A stretch of 64,000 nt of DNA from Pseudolabrys sp. (GTDB lineage: Bacteria > Pseudomonadota > Alphaproteobacteria > Rhizobiales > Xanthobacteraceae): assembly GCA_017849615.1 (NCBI GenBank), contig JAFIGS010000013.1:1-64000 (forward strand), written 5' to 3'. Below the pieces are notes generated by a model. The model was not told the origin of the DNA, made no database searches, and was given only the letters and a program-made list of their open reading frames with translations. Of this stretch, positions 33,730-46,850 are shown piece after piece. Positions within the stretch are counted from its first letter, which is position 1, and each line of letters starts with the position of its first letter. The translations under genes and the position numbers were made by a program.

Positions 33730-34611
33730 CTATTTGCCGGCGAGAATCCGTTCGATTTCGGAGCGGAATTCCGCCGACAGGTCGTTGCGGTCGAGGCCGT
33801 AAGCCACATTGGCGGTGAGGAAGCCGATTTTCGAGCCGCAATCGTAGCTGCGGCCGTCGAACTTGAAGCCATAAAACGGTTGTGACTTCGCCAGCGTCAG
33901 CATGGCGTCGGTCAACTGGATTTCGCCGCCGGCGCCGGCGGCCTGCTTGCTCAACACCTCGAACAGCTCGGGTTGCAGGATGTAACGCCCGGTGATCGAC
34001 AGGTTGGACGGGGCATCCTTGGCCTTGGGCTTTTCGACCATCTGCGTGACTTCGAAGGCCTTGCCCTTGGTCTTGCCGACGCCGACCACGCCATACATGT
34101 GGATGCGGTCCATCGGCACTTCCTCGACGGCGATGATGTTGGCCTTGTCGTCAAGATTCCTGGCGGCTTCCATCATCTGCGCCAGACAGCCCTTGGGATG
34201 TTTCACCAGCACGTCGGGCAGCACGACGGCGAACGGTTCGTTGCCGACGAGGTCGCGCGCGCACCACACCGCATGGCCAAGGCCCAGCGGCGACTGCTGC
34301 CGCGTGAAGCTGGTGCCGCCGGCTTCCGGCAGATCGTCCTTGAGCAGTTCGAGGTCGGCCTTCTTGCCGCGCTCGATCAAGGTCACTTCCAGTTCGAACT
34401 GCCGGTCGAAATGATCCTCGATGACGCTCTTGTTGCGGCCGGTCACGAAGATGCAGTGCTCGATCCCCGCTTCCCGTGCCTCGTCCACGACGTGCTGGAT
34501 CAGCGGGCGATCGACCACCGGCAGCATTTCCTTCGGCATCGCCTTGGTGGCGGGCAGGAACCGGGTTCCGAGACCGGCGACAGGGAAGATCGCTTTGCGA
34601 ACAGGCTTCAT
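33730..34611 (-). CDS. galU: UTP-glucose-1-phosphate uridylyltransferase
   Basis: A 293-residue nucleotidyltransferase making UDP-glucose for polysaccharide and lipid synthesis. The N-terminus has KAIFPVAGLGTRFLPATKAM, the nucleotide-binding loop, followed by KEMLPVVDRPLIQHVVDEA. GLGHAVWCARDLVGNEPFAVVLPD is the sugar-nucleotide site region. The ATG at 34611 is clear; a longer frame to 35148 would overlap the divergent gene and is not real. It is divergent from the lytic transglycosylase gene, with a 184-base region between. Confidence 0.95.
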   Translation of the reverse strand: MKPVRKAIFPVAGLGTRFLPATKAMPKEMLPVVDRPLIQHVVDEAREAGIEHCIFVTGRNKSVIEDHFDRQFELEVTLIERGKKADLELLKDDLPEAGGTSFTRQQSPLGLGHAVWCARDLVGNEPFAVVLPDVLVKHPKGCLAQMMEAARNLDDKANIIAVEEVPMDRIHMYGVVGVGKTKGKAFEVTQMVEKPKAKDAPSNLSITGRYILQPELFEVLSKQAAGAGGEIQLTDAMLTLAKSQPFYGFKFDGRSYDCGSKIGFLTANVAYGLDRNDLSAEFRSEIERILAGK

Positions 34612-34795
34612 GGGGATTGGGTTCTCGCTAGGTGGGGCGGCAAACGTGCGGCCAAAAAGCACGGCCTTCTGTAAACGTCCAGTTTGCGCGCAAATATGGC
34701 CTGGATTGGGACAAAACGAATAGACTGTTAACCGTCCCGAAACGATATCCCGGTCGGATGGGTGGGCGGGAAAACGGCAACGGCGCGGCGGATTG

Positions 34796-36127
34796 ATGCG
34801 GAACACCCGGAAATTGTTCTTGGCTGGGTTGCTGGCTTTGGCCGTCGGCGCATGCCCGGCGCTGGGCGCGGGCGATGTCGAGGAAACCGGATCGATCCCG
34901 ATCGCCGCCGGTACCGAACGGCCGGACGGTCGCAACTGGAGCGGCGAGGACGGCGCTTCGGGACATCCGCTGATGACCGCCGCCGCGATCCGCGCCGCCG
35001 CCGCGGATTTTCCGAACTGCATCGAGCGCATGTGGCCGCTGGCGGCAAAGCAGCGTATTTCGCGCGCAAGTTTCGAACGCCTGACGGCCGGGCTGACGCC
35101 CGAATTGCGCATCATGGATTTGCTCGACAGCCAGCCCGAATTCACCAAGGCGATATGGGATTATCTCGACATCCTGGTGAATGATCGCCGCGTGTCACGC
35201 GGCCGCGAGATGCTGGCGAAATACGCCGCCCAGTTCGAAGCCGCCGAGCGCGCCTACGGCGTCGATCGTTACATCATCGCGGCGATCTGGGGCGTCGAAA
35301 CCGATTACGGCGCCATCGGCGGCGATCGCCCGGTGTTGCGCTCGACCGCGACCCTCGCTTGCGTCGGCCGGCGTCAGCGCTATTTCCGCGACGAGTTCAT
35401 CGCCGCGCTCGATATCATCAACCGCGGCGACGTGAAGCCCGATCGGCTGGTCGGCTCGTGGGCGGGCGCTTTCGGGCCGACCCAGTTCATGCCGACGGCG
35501 TTCAAGCGCTATGCGGTCGATGGCGATCACGACGGCCGCCGCGACGTCATCGACTCGATGGCCGATCTGGTTGCCTCGACCGCCAACAATCTCAACAAGA
35601 CCGGCTGGCAGACTGGCGAGACCTGGGGCTACGAGGTCGTGGTCCCCGCCAATCTCGATTTCATGCTGGCGGACAAAAGCAAGATCATGACCGTTCGCGA
35701 CTGGGAGCGCCACGGTATCGTCCGCGCCGGCGGCCAACCGTTCCCGCGCCCGAACGACCGCGCGTTCCTGCTGGTGCCGGCCGGCGTGCAGGGGCCCGGT
35801 TTTCTGATGCTGCCGAATTTCCGGGTCATCATGCGTTACAACCCGTCTGAGGCCTATGCGCTCGCGATCGGCCATCTGGCTGACCGGCTGCGCGGCGGCG
35901 GGCCCTTCGTCCAGGACTGGCCGCGCTACGAGCGCGTCCTGACCCGCGCCGAGCGTCTGGAACTCCAGCAGCTTCTCGAACGCCACGGCCACGATGTCGG
36001 GGAGCCGGACGGCCGCCTGGGCGCCAAAACCCGTGAGGCGCTGCGGGACTTCCAAGCCAGGATCGGCCGGGTGCCGGACGGTTTTGCTTCGGCCGGGGTC
36101 CTCGAGCGGCTGCGCTCCGGACGCTAA
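34796..36127 (+). CDS. Lytic murein transglycosylase (MltB type) with peptidoglycan-binding domain
   Basis: A 443-residue periplasmic muramidase. A signal-like N-terminus (RKLFLAGLLALAVGACPALG) contains a Cys that could be a lipobox (VGAC). The catalytic domain (about 80-370) contains IIAAIWGVETDYGAIGG with the catalytic Glu of the VETDYG motif, and GSWAGAFGPTQFMPTAFKRY, both hallmarks of GH103 enzymes. A C-terminal PG_binding_1 domain (about 385-440) has LQQLLERHGHDVGEPDGRLG. The ATG at 34796 overlaps a TTG at 34793. It probably shares envelope functions with the DUF459 gene downstream. Confidence 0.92.
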   Translation: MRNTRKLFLAGLLALAVGACPALGAGDVEETGSIPIAAGTERPDGRNWSGEDGASGHPLMTAAAIRAAAADFPNCIERMWPLAAKQRISRASFERLTAGLTPELRIMDLLDSQPEFTKAIWDYLDILVNDRRVSRGREMLAKYAAQFEAAERAYGVDRYIIAAIWGVETDYGAIGGDRPVLRSTATLACVGRRQRYFRDEFIAALDIINRGDVKPDRLVGSWAGAFGPTQFMPTAFKRYAVDGDHDGRRDVIDSMADLVASTANNLNKTGWQTGETWGYEVVVPANLDFMLADKSKIMTVRDWERHGIVRAGGQPFPRPNDRAFLLVPAGVQGPGFLMLPNFRVIMRYNPSEAYALAIGHLADRLRGGGPFVQDWPRYERVLTRAERLELQQLLERHGHDVGEPDGRLGAKTREALRDFQARIGRVPDGFASAGVLERLRSGR

Positions 36128-36219
36128 CCAGGGCCCGACCTTCGAGTTGACATTTTTCCGGCGCTATTGGCCCATGGACCCGAGGCCCAAAACGGGCCGG
36201 GTCGCTCGCTGGACGTCCG

Positions 36220-37992
36220 ATGATGCGCAAGATCAAAGCCGTGCGGGTGCTTGGCGGATTGGCCCTGCTGGGGCTGACCGAACTGGCCGTCGTGGCAGGC
36301 ATGGCGCTGACCACCGCCGCTCCGGCGCAGGCCCAGTTCTTCGAGCCGCGCTATCAGCGCCAGCGCAGCGGCGGCTTCTTCGACGGTCTGTTCGGAGGCG
36401 GTAACCGCCAGCGTTATAACGACCGCGAGATTTACCGTGAGGCGCCGGCGCCGGCGCCGGTCGACAACTCGCGCGCGCCGCCGCCGCGCAAGGACGCCAG
36501 GGGCGATCAGGCCGAGCCAACTACATCGGTGGTCGTGCTCGGCGACAGCATGGCCGACTGGCTGGCCTACGGGCTTGAGGACGCCTTCGCCGACGCGCCG
36601 GAAATCGCCATCGTGCGTAAGGCCAAGCCGTTTTCCGGCCTGCTGCGCTACGACGCGCGGACCGATCAGGACTGGTGGCACGTCGCCCGCGAGCTGCTCG
36701 CCAATGAGAAAGCCAGTTACGTCGTGATGATGCTCGGCGTGGGCGATCGCCAGAACCTGCGCGAGCGCGACGTCGCCAGGGAAGCCGAGCAGCAGGCGAA
36801 GGACCAGGCGGCCAAGGACGCCGCCAAGGAAACGCTGAAGGAGGCGGGCGCGGCGTCGCAAGACCAGCAGAAGCAGGACCAGCAGAAGCAGGATCAGGCC
36901 GGGAAGGAAACCGACGAGGAAGGCGGCATCGTCGCTCCCGAACCGAAAGCGCCGCCCGCCCGGCGCAATGCCGGCGGCGTCATCGAATTCCGCTCCGAGC
37001 CCTGGGAAAAGGTCTATGCGCGGCGCATCGACGACACCATCGCCGCGCTCAAGTCCAAAGGCGTGCCGGTGTTCTGGGTCGGCCTGCCGCCGATCCGCGG
37101 CGCCAAATCGACTGCCGATACGGGCTATCTCAACGACCTCTACCGCGCGCGCGCCGAGAAGGCGGGTGCGGTGTATGTCGATGTCTGGGATGGCTTCGTC
37201 GACGAAGAGGGCAAGTTCACGACGTCCGGCCCCGACTACGAGGGCCAGGTGCGCCGCCTGCGGGCCGGCGACGGCGTCTACTTCACCAAATTCGGCGCGC
37301 GCAAGCTGGCGCACTATGTCGAGCGCGAGATCCGCCGCACGATGGCGAATCGCGGCCCCGTCGCCCTGCCGATGGGCCCGGTGCCGCCTGTGCCGAACGA
37401 CGGCAAGCCGGCGGTGCGGCCGCTGGCCGGCCCCGTGTTGCCGCTGACGACGATCAGCAGCAACACCGATGAGCTGCTCGGCGGCATTGCCGGCAATGCC
37501 CGCGCCGATGCGTCGGCCACGGCGGTGCTGGTGAAGGGCGATGCGGCGACGCCGGCGCCCGGCCGCGCCGACGACTTCATCTGGCCGCCCGGCAGCGAAC
37601 GGCCCAAGGCCGAAACGCCGGCAGCGCCGCCCGCTCAGGCGGCGACGCCGAAGGCCGCGGCCGTGACGCCTCCCGCTGCGGCGCCCGCCGCTTCGCCTCA
37701 GGCGCCGGCCGCCATCGCGGTGCCCGAGACGGCGGCCAAACCCGCCGAGGCAAAGCCCGTCGAGGCAAAGCCCGTTGAGACCAGGCCCGCGGCGCTTGAG
37801 CCGAAGCCTCCCGCCGCGCCGCCGCGCGCCGTCGAGCGTCCGCGTGCGACCCCGCCGGCCGCCGACAACCGGTCGCGTCCGCCGCAGCAACGGCAGGCGA
37901 TCGATCCGCGCGCGCCGCGCCCGTCGCAGGGCATCGCGCAGCAACCGCCGCGCCGCCGCGACGATGGCGGGCTGTTCGGCATATTCCGCTGA
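36220..37992 (+). CDS. DUF459 SGNH-hydrolase-family protein, Pro/Ala-rich tail
   Basis: A 590-residue exported protein. The signal region ends near TTAAPAQAQF. The SGNH core has VVVLGDSMADWLAYGLED (GDS block with nucleophile Ser) near 104-121 and MMLGVGDRQN near 170. A charged Gln/Lys insertion (about 185-240) follows. The last block is GDGVYFTKFGARKLAHYVE: the residue expected to be the catalytic His (GVHFT in many relatives) is Tyr here, although a His stands in KLAHYVE. The C-terminal 200 residues are Ala/Pro-rich and look disordered. The function of DUF459 in rhizobia is unknown to me; the fold suggests sugar or peptidoglycan O-acyl chemistry. Confidence 0.82.
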   Translation: MMRKIKAVRVLGGLALLGLTELAVVAGMALTTAAPAQAQFFEPRYQRQRSGGFFDGLFGGGNRQRYNDREIYREAPAPAPVDNSRAPPPRKDARGDQAEPTTSVVVLGDSMADWLAYGLEDAFADAPEIAIVRKAKPFSGLLRYDARTDQDWWHVARELLANEKASYVVMMLGVGDRQNLRERDVAREAEQQAKDQAAKDAAKETLKEAGAASQDQQKQDQQKQDQAGKETDEEGGIVAPEPKAPPARRNAGGVIEFRSEPWEKVYARRIDDTIAALKSKGVPVFWVGLPPIRGAKSTADTGYLNDLYRARAEKAGAVYVDVWDGFVDEEGKFTTSGPDYEGQVRRLRAGDGVYFTKFGARKLAHYVEREIRRTMANRGPVALPMGPVPPVPNDGKPAVRPLAGPVLPLTTISSNTDELLGGIAGNARADASATAVLVKGDAATPAPGRADDFIWPPGSERPKAETPAAPPAQAATPKAAAVTPPAAAPAASPQAPAAIAVPETAAKPAEAKPVEAKPVETRPAALEPKPPAAPPRAVERPRATPPAADNRSRPPQQRQAIDPRAPRPSQGIAQQPPRRRDDGGLFGIFR

Positions 37993-38011
37993 ACCGTTGA
38001 AGCCGACAAAA

Positions 38012-38036
38012 AAGCCCCGCTCGCGCGGGGCTTTCT
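38012..38036 (+). terminator. Rho-independent terminator after the DUF459 gene
   Basis: AAAGCCCCGC and GCGGGGCTTT pair around a short CGC-rich loop, 20 bases after the stop. The run of A before the stem and CTTTCTT after it allow termination from either strand, which suits its position between convergent genes (DUF459 and gltD). Confidence 0.85.
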
Positions 38037-38076
38037 TCATTCTGGGTCCCCGCCTGCGCGGGGATGAGCGGATTTG

Positions 38077-39519
38077 TTAGCGCGGTAGCGTCGTCGAGCC
38101 CATCAGGAACTTGTCGACGGCGTGGGCGCACTGACGGCCTTCGCGGATGGCCCAGACCACCAGCGACTGGCCGCGGCGCATATCGCCCGCCGCGAACACT
38201 TTGGGGATCGACGTCAGATAGCCGAGTGTGTCGGCGACCACATTGCCGCGCTGGTCGAGCGCGACGTCGAGCGACTTCAGCATGCCCTCGTGCACCGGAT
38301 GCACGAAGCCCATGGCGAGCAGCACGAGATCGGCTTCGATCTCGAATTCCGTGCCCGGCACCGGCTTGAACCTGTCGTCGAGATGCGCGCAGTGCAGCTT
38401 CTTCACGTCGCCGTTCTCGCCGGTGAACTTCAGTGTGCCGATGGCGAAGTCGCGCCTGGCGCCTTCGAGATGGCTGGACGACGTGCGCATCTTGAGCGGC
38501 CAGTTCGGCCAGGTCAGGTCCTTGTTTTCCTTCTCCGGCGGCGCCGGCATGATCTCGAAGTTCGTCACCGACACGGCGCCCTGACGGATCGAGGTGCCGA
38601 TGCAGTCCGAACCGGTGTCGCCGCCGCCGATGACGACGACCTTCTTGCCGGTGGCGAGGATCGGCGCGACATCGCCGAGCGCCTCGTTGCCGACGCGCCG
38701 GTTCTGCTGCGGCAGGAAATCCATGGCGAAATGGATGCCCTTGAGCTCGCGGCCCGGGATTGGCAGATCGCGCGGCTTTTCCGCGCCGCCCGACAGCACC
38801 ACCGCGTCGTATTCGGCGGTGAGCTTGTCGACCGGCAGATCGACGCCGACATGGACGCCGTAATGGAAGGTCACGCCCTCGGCCTGCATCTGCGCGACGC
38901 GGCGGTCGATGTGGACCTTCTCCATCTTGAAGTCCGGAATGCCGTAGCGCATCAGGCCGCCGGCCTTGGCCCAGCGTTCATAAAGATGCACGTCGTGACC
39001 GGCGCGCGCGAGCTGCTGCGCGCAGGCCATGCCGGCGGGACCCGAACCGACGACGGCGACCTTCTTGCCGGTCTTGTGCGCGGCGATCTCGGGCTTGAGG
39101 CCCTGCGCGATGGCGCGGTCGGCGATCTCGCACTCGATGGTCTTGATGGTGACCGGCGTGTCTTCGATGTTGAGCGTGCAGGACGCCTCGCACGGCGCCG
39201 GGCAGACGCGGCCCGTCACTTCCGGGAAATTGTTGGTCGAGTGCAGGTTGCGCGCCGCCTCGTCCCATTCGCCGCGGAACACCAGATCGTTCCAGTCCGG
39301 AATCTGGTTGTTGACCGGACAGCCGGTCGGCTGGCCGGTGATGCGGCTGGTACCGTGGCAGTAGGGCACGCCGCAATCCATACAGCGTGCCGCCTGTTCG
39401 CGCACTTCGCCTTCGGCGAGCGGTACCACGAACTCGCGATAGTGTTTGATACGTTCTTCGACCGGCGCGTAGTGACGATCGTGACGTTCGAACTCGAGAA
39501 AACCGGTGATCTTGCCCAT
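38077..39519 (-). CDS. gltD: Glutamate synthase (NADPH) small subunit
   Basis: A 480-residue small (beta) subunit that passes electrons from NADPH to the large subunit. It starts [14 protein letters not shown]. The N-terminal Cys-rich region ([11 protein letters not shown] near 45-55, [22 protein letters not shown]) binds Fe-S clusters. Two dinucleotide folds follow ([20 protein letters not shown] and [20 protein letters not shown]). It lies 2 bases downstream of gltB on the same strand, forming the gltBD operon for ammonium assimilation with glutamine synthetase. Confidence 0.96.
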   Translation of the reverse strand: MGKITGFLEFERHDRHYAPVEERIKHYREFVVPLAEGEVREQAARCMDCGVPYCHGTSRITGQPTGCPVNNQIPDWNDLVFRGEWDEAARNLHSTNNFPEVTGRVCPAPCEASCTLNIEDTPVTIKTIECEIADRAIAQGLKPEIAAHKTGKKVAVVGSGPAGMACAQQLARAGHDVHLYERWAKAGGLMRYGIPDFKMEKVHIDRRVAQMQAEGVTFHYGVHVGVDLPVDKLTAEYDAVVLSGGAEKPRDLPIPGRELKGIHFAMDFLPQQNRRVGNEALGDVAPILATGKKVVVIGGGDTGSDCIGTSIRQGAVSVTNFEIMPAPPEKENKDLTWPNWPLKMRTSSSHLEGARRDFAIGTLKFTGENGDVKKLHCAHLDDRFKPVPGTEFEIEADLVLLAMGFVHPVHEGMLKSLDVALDQRGNVVADTLGYLTSIPKVFAAGDMRRGQSLVVWAIREGRQCAHAVDKFLMGSTTLPR

Positions 39520-39521
39520 CG

Positions 39522-44273
<4,752 letters not shown>

Positions 44274-44771
44274 CGTCACCCTGCCTCTGCCGGACCGATC
44301 CCGGCGCACTCGTCCTTTGCCGCGCCACCCTTGTCGTCGGCTGCATCATGCAGCCTTGAACGGGCCCGCTGGCAAGCGTAACCAATCTAAAGAAGGCGCA
44401 CGCCCCTTGCCCGATTGCCGAGCCGGCTGCTCCCGTCGGGCGCCCGCAGTCCCCGCCCGCTTTCAATAAGCGGCCACCGCGGCGGCACCATTAGGACAGC
44501 AATGCTGTCCTAATGGACCATGCCAAATTTTGCCCCGCCGCACAAGGCCGGTCCATGCTGGAATCGCTTGAACCTTGCGATTTGTTGCGGCCGGGCATCG
44601 AACCCAAGCAAGAACAAGACCACGGCAGGGGACTTTCGCGCAATGCCGTTGCGTCTGGCAGTCGGCAGGCAGGAAAGCGGCACCTGATTAACCGTTTAAT
44701 AGTGAAAACGAGAATGAGGAGCGCGGTTTTAGCGCCCCGATATGGTGTGTCCGGAACTTCGGAGATCACCA
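44274..44771. other. 498-bp divergent intergenic region between gltB and the DoxX gene
   Basis: No convincing gene is present; a 96-codon frame at 44513-44803 (+) overlaps the DoxX gene and looks random. The main feature is the 13-bp-arm palindrome at 44488-44516. The half nearest the DoxX gene is A/T-richer (ATTAACCGTTTAATAG near 44687-44702), as expected for a promoter region. GGAGATC at 44761-44767 is the DoxX ribosome site. Confidence 0.5.
44488..44516. promoter_or_regulatory. Perfect 13-bp-arm palindrome, candidate operator
   Basis: CCATTAGGACAGC and GCTGTCCTAATGG are exact inverted copies around AAT. It lies about 215 bases upstream of the gltB start and 255 bases upstream of the DoxX gene. 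There is no following T-tract, so a terminator is unlikely. The size and symmetry fit the binding site of a dimeric repressor or activator. I do not recognise the regulator. Confidence 0.6.
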
Positions 44772-45503
44772 ATGTCCAATACCAGTGCGCAGATGATGGC
44801 TGACCGCGCCGCAGGCGCCGCTGCGATGGAGCGCCTCGCCGACCGGCTGACGGCGATGGCGCCAGCACCGCTCGACTTGTCCGCGAACCATATCGTCCGC
44901 CAGTCGCCGGCGGTCGCCGCCGGGCTGTCCGCCAGCGCCGCGATTGCCCGCCGGGCTCATGAGCGCGCCCGGCGCTCGCAGCGGCCGCTTCTTGTCAGCC
45001 TGGTGGAAAGTTTCGTCTCGGCCTGCGCGGCCGTGCCTTACGCCGTTGTGGCCTTCGCGCTGCGCCTGATGATGGCACGCGTGTTCTTCGTCGACGGCCA
45101 GACTCGCATCGACGGCATCCGCCTGCCGGTTAATGTCTCGGAACTAACCCACTACTACCTGAACGGCTGGAATTTCTCGGTCACCGTGCCAACCGGGGTA
45201 CGCCCCGAGACATTCTCGGCCTTCTCCATGCAATATCCGCTGTTGCCGGTGCCACCGACGGTCGCGGCCTATCTCGTCAGCTACGCAGAGTTCATCCTGC
45301 CGATCCTGCTGGTCGTCGGGCTGGGCACGCGCTTTGCCGCGCTGGGTTTGCTGGTCATCACTGGAATGATCCTCGCCTTTGTCGCGCCGGATCCGCTGGC
45401 GACAGCGCAGATCTATTGGGCCGCCATCCTCCTGGTGCTGGTGTCTCAAGGCCCCGGCGCGGCCTCTCTCGATCACCTTGTCCGCCGATTGGTGAGGCGC
45501 TGA
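44772..45503 (+). CDS. DoxX-family membrane protein
   Basis: A 243-residue protein. The N-terminal 90 residues are soluble, Ala/Arg-rich and unlike DoxX. After that come about four TM segments (for example VPYAVVAFALRLMMARVFFV, then PPTVAAYLVSYAEFILPILL and FAALGLLVITGMILAF) with the DoxX-type pattern A-E-x-x-L-P-I-L-L. The ATG at 44772 follows CGGAGATC. The next gene starts directly after its stop, so both are translated from one mRNA. DoxX proteins are linked to redox or sulfur stress in some bacteria, but the family is poorly defined. Confidence 0.8.
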   Translation: MSNTSAQMMADRAAGAAAMERLADRLTAMAPAPLDLSANHIVRQSPAVAAGLSASAAIARRAHERARRSQRPLLVSLVESFVSACAAVPYAVVAFALRLMMARVFFVDGQTRIDGIRLPVNVSELTHYYLNGWNFSVTVPTGVRPETFSAFSMQYPLLPVPPTVAAYLVSYAEFILPILLVVGLGTRFAALGLLVITGMILAFVAPDPLATAQIYWAAILLVLVSQGPGAASLDHLVRRLVRR

Positions 45504-46064
45504 TTGAAAAGGGTTGGCACCATTGCGCTGGCGTCAGCGGCCTGTGCGGTCGCCGGCGCAGCGGCATGGGCGGACAGTTCGGATACCTATTATGCCTTGA
45601 GCGCGCCGCGCATCATCACGGTGCAGCCGGCTGGCGAAGACTTGCGCCGCAGCCAGGCGAGCGTGCCCGCGCCTGATGCGGGCGATGACGAAGAGATCGC
45701 CGCGCCGCAGCGGCAGCGTCGTATAGACAAGCCAGCGCCAACACGCGCGGCGCGGACGGCGCCTTCGAGGCCGAAAGCGGCGAAGTCCGAGCATCAAGAA
45801 CTGGCGCGCCGAAAGCCCTACAGCGTTTCGCCACCCGAACCGCCGCCGCCGGAGCCGGAGCCCACCGGACCTAAGCGCGCGCTTCTGAGCGTGCCGCCGC
45901 CGCTGACGACCTTCACGCCGCCGGCCACGCCAAGACCCGTCGCCAGCGCTATGCCGGCCCCGGAGGCGGTCGCGCCCCTGCCGGCGTCGCCCGCTGACGA
46001 CGGTGACGACCACCTGCCGCCGCCCGGCGATCCCAGGTTCGCGCCGCCGGAGCCCGCTCAATAA
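45504..46064 (+). CDS. Exported proline-rich protein of unknown function
   Basis: A 186-residue protein of unknown function. A TTG start directly after the DoxX stop gives an N-terminus KRVGTIALASAACAVAGAAAW, a good signal peptide ending near WADSSD. The rest is low-complexity, rich in Pro, Ala and Arg, with no recognisable domain. It is probably periplasmic and disordered. Adjacency to DoxX suggests cotranscription. The unusual start codon is chosen because no ATG would keep the signal peptide. A terminator follows at 46068. Confidence 0.6.
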   Translation: MKRVGTIALASAACAVAGAAAWADSSDTYYALSAPRIITVQPAGEDLRRSQASVPAPDAGDDEEIAAPQRQRRIDKPAPTRAARTAPSRPKAAKSEHQELARRKPYSVSPPEPPPPEPEPTGPKRALLSVPPPLTTFTPPATPRPVASAMPAPEAVAPLPASPADDGDDHLPPPGDPRFAPPEPAQ

Positions 46065-46067
46065 AAA

Positions 46068-46096
46068 AAAGCGCCCCGGGGCATCCGGGGCGCTTT
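46068..46096. terminator. Bidirectional rho-independent terminator
   Basis: AAAGCGCCCCGG (46068-46079) and CCGGGGCGCTTT (46085-46096) make a 12-bp perfect stem with a GGCAT loop. A-rich sequence on the left and CTTTCTC on the right let it work on both strands, between the proline-rich gene (+) and the hsp20 gene (-). Confidence 0.88.
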
Positions 46097-46123
46097 CTCA
46101 ATTCTGGAGGTCAGTCGTTGCCG

Positions 46124-46573
46124 TCAGGCAGCGACCTTGCTCTCGACCACCCGGGGCTGGACGTTGGCGATCGGAATCTGGCGCGGCTTCTTGGCCTCGG
46201 GGATTTCGCGCACCAGATCGACATGCAGCAGGCCGTTCTCGAGAGCGGCATTCTTGACCGTCACGTAGTCTGCCAGCTGGAATGCACGCTCGAAGGCGCG
46301 CGCCGCGATGCCCTGGTAAAGCACCTCGCCGTCCTGCGTGGCCGGCGCCTGCTTGGCGCCCTTGATTGTCAGGGTGTTCTCTTTCGATTCGATCGAAAGC
46401 TCATTCTCGCCGAAGCCCGCGACCGCGACGGTGATGCGGTAGGCGTTCTCGCCGGTGCGCTCGATGTTGTAGGGCGGATAGCCCGGCGCGGCTTCAAAGC
46501 CGTCCAGCATCGAGAACAGGCGGTCGAAACCGACGGTGGAACGGTAAAGGGGAGAGAGATCGAACGTACGCAT
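46124..46573 (-). CDS. Small heat-shock protein (Hsp20/alpha-crystallin family)
   Basis: A 149-residue ATP-independent chaperone that holds unfolding proteins. The N-terminus MRTFDLSPLYRSTVGFDRLF is typical of rhizobial IbpA-like class A proteins, and the alpha-crystallin domain runs from about 35 to 125 (YNIERTGENAYRITVAVAGF, LENGLLHVDLVREIPE). It ends with an I-x-I-like IPIAN near 137-141. The ATG at 46573 follows AGGAGGA. A heat-shock promoter and a ROSE-like thermometer upstream show it is under heat control. Confidence 0.94.
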   Translation of the reverse strand: MRTFDLSPLYRSTVGFDRLFSMLDGFEAAPGYPPYNIERTGENAYRITVAVAGFGENELSIESKENTLTIKGAKQAPATQDGEVLYQGIAARAFERAFQLADYVTVKNAALENGLLHVDLVREIPEAKKPRQIPIANVQPRVVESKVAA

Positions 46574-46670
46574 ATCAAAGTCCTCCTGTGAGCGACTTGA
46601 GGTTTCATGTTCGAAACGGTCCGCCGGATGGCCGGATCGCTCCGTGCGCAGCCGTGAAGTGGCCTGCACT
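46574..46670 (-). promoter_or_regulatory. ROSE-like RNA thermometer in the hsp20 leader
   Basis: In the minus-strand leader the Shine-Dalgarno AGGAGG (46587-46582) is trapped in a hairpin, 46598-46578. AAGTC pairs with GACTT and CTC with GAG, with a single unpaired G opposite the ribosome site in the element TCGCT. That bulged G in a U-Y-G-C-U context is the signature of ROSE elements before rhizobial small heat-shock genes. A second hairpin, GTTTC/GAAAC, lies at 46617-46602. The leader length, about 97 bases, also fits. It is expected to open at high temperature. Confidence 0.65.
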
Positions 46671-46676
46671 TGATTG

Positions 46677-46704
46677 ATATGGGACAGCTTTGCGGCCCTT
46701 CAAG
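46677..46704 (-). promoter_or_regulatory. Sigma-32 (RpoH) heat-shock promoter of hsp20
   Basis: On the minus strand CTTGAA (46704-46699), preceded by CCCT, and CCCATAT (46683-46677) are separated by 15 bases. This closely matches the RpoH consensus CTTGAA / CCCATNT. The predicted start near 46670 gives the leader that holds the thermometer. Confidence 0.7.
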
Positions 46705-46850
46705 AGGGCGGCGCCGCTCTTGTAAGCCACTGAAATATAATTAAGTTTTTCCGCGTTGCGCGGAGGCGGCCTGCTTTGAAATGCGGCTCACACTTTGCCG
46801 GTCCATGGCCTATAACGCCTTGGACATCGCCGCGTGCAGTTTGATTCTTC

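Noticed and set aside
34612-35148. N-terminal extension of galU
   Set aside because: The extra residues overlap the divergent lytic transglycosylase gene and do not look like any GalU; the ATG at 34611 gives the normal start.
44513-44803. 96-codon frame between gltB and the DoxX gene
   Set aside because: Overlaps the DoxX start, has no good ribosome site and no recognisable sequence.
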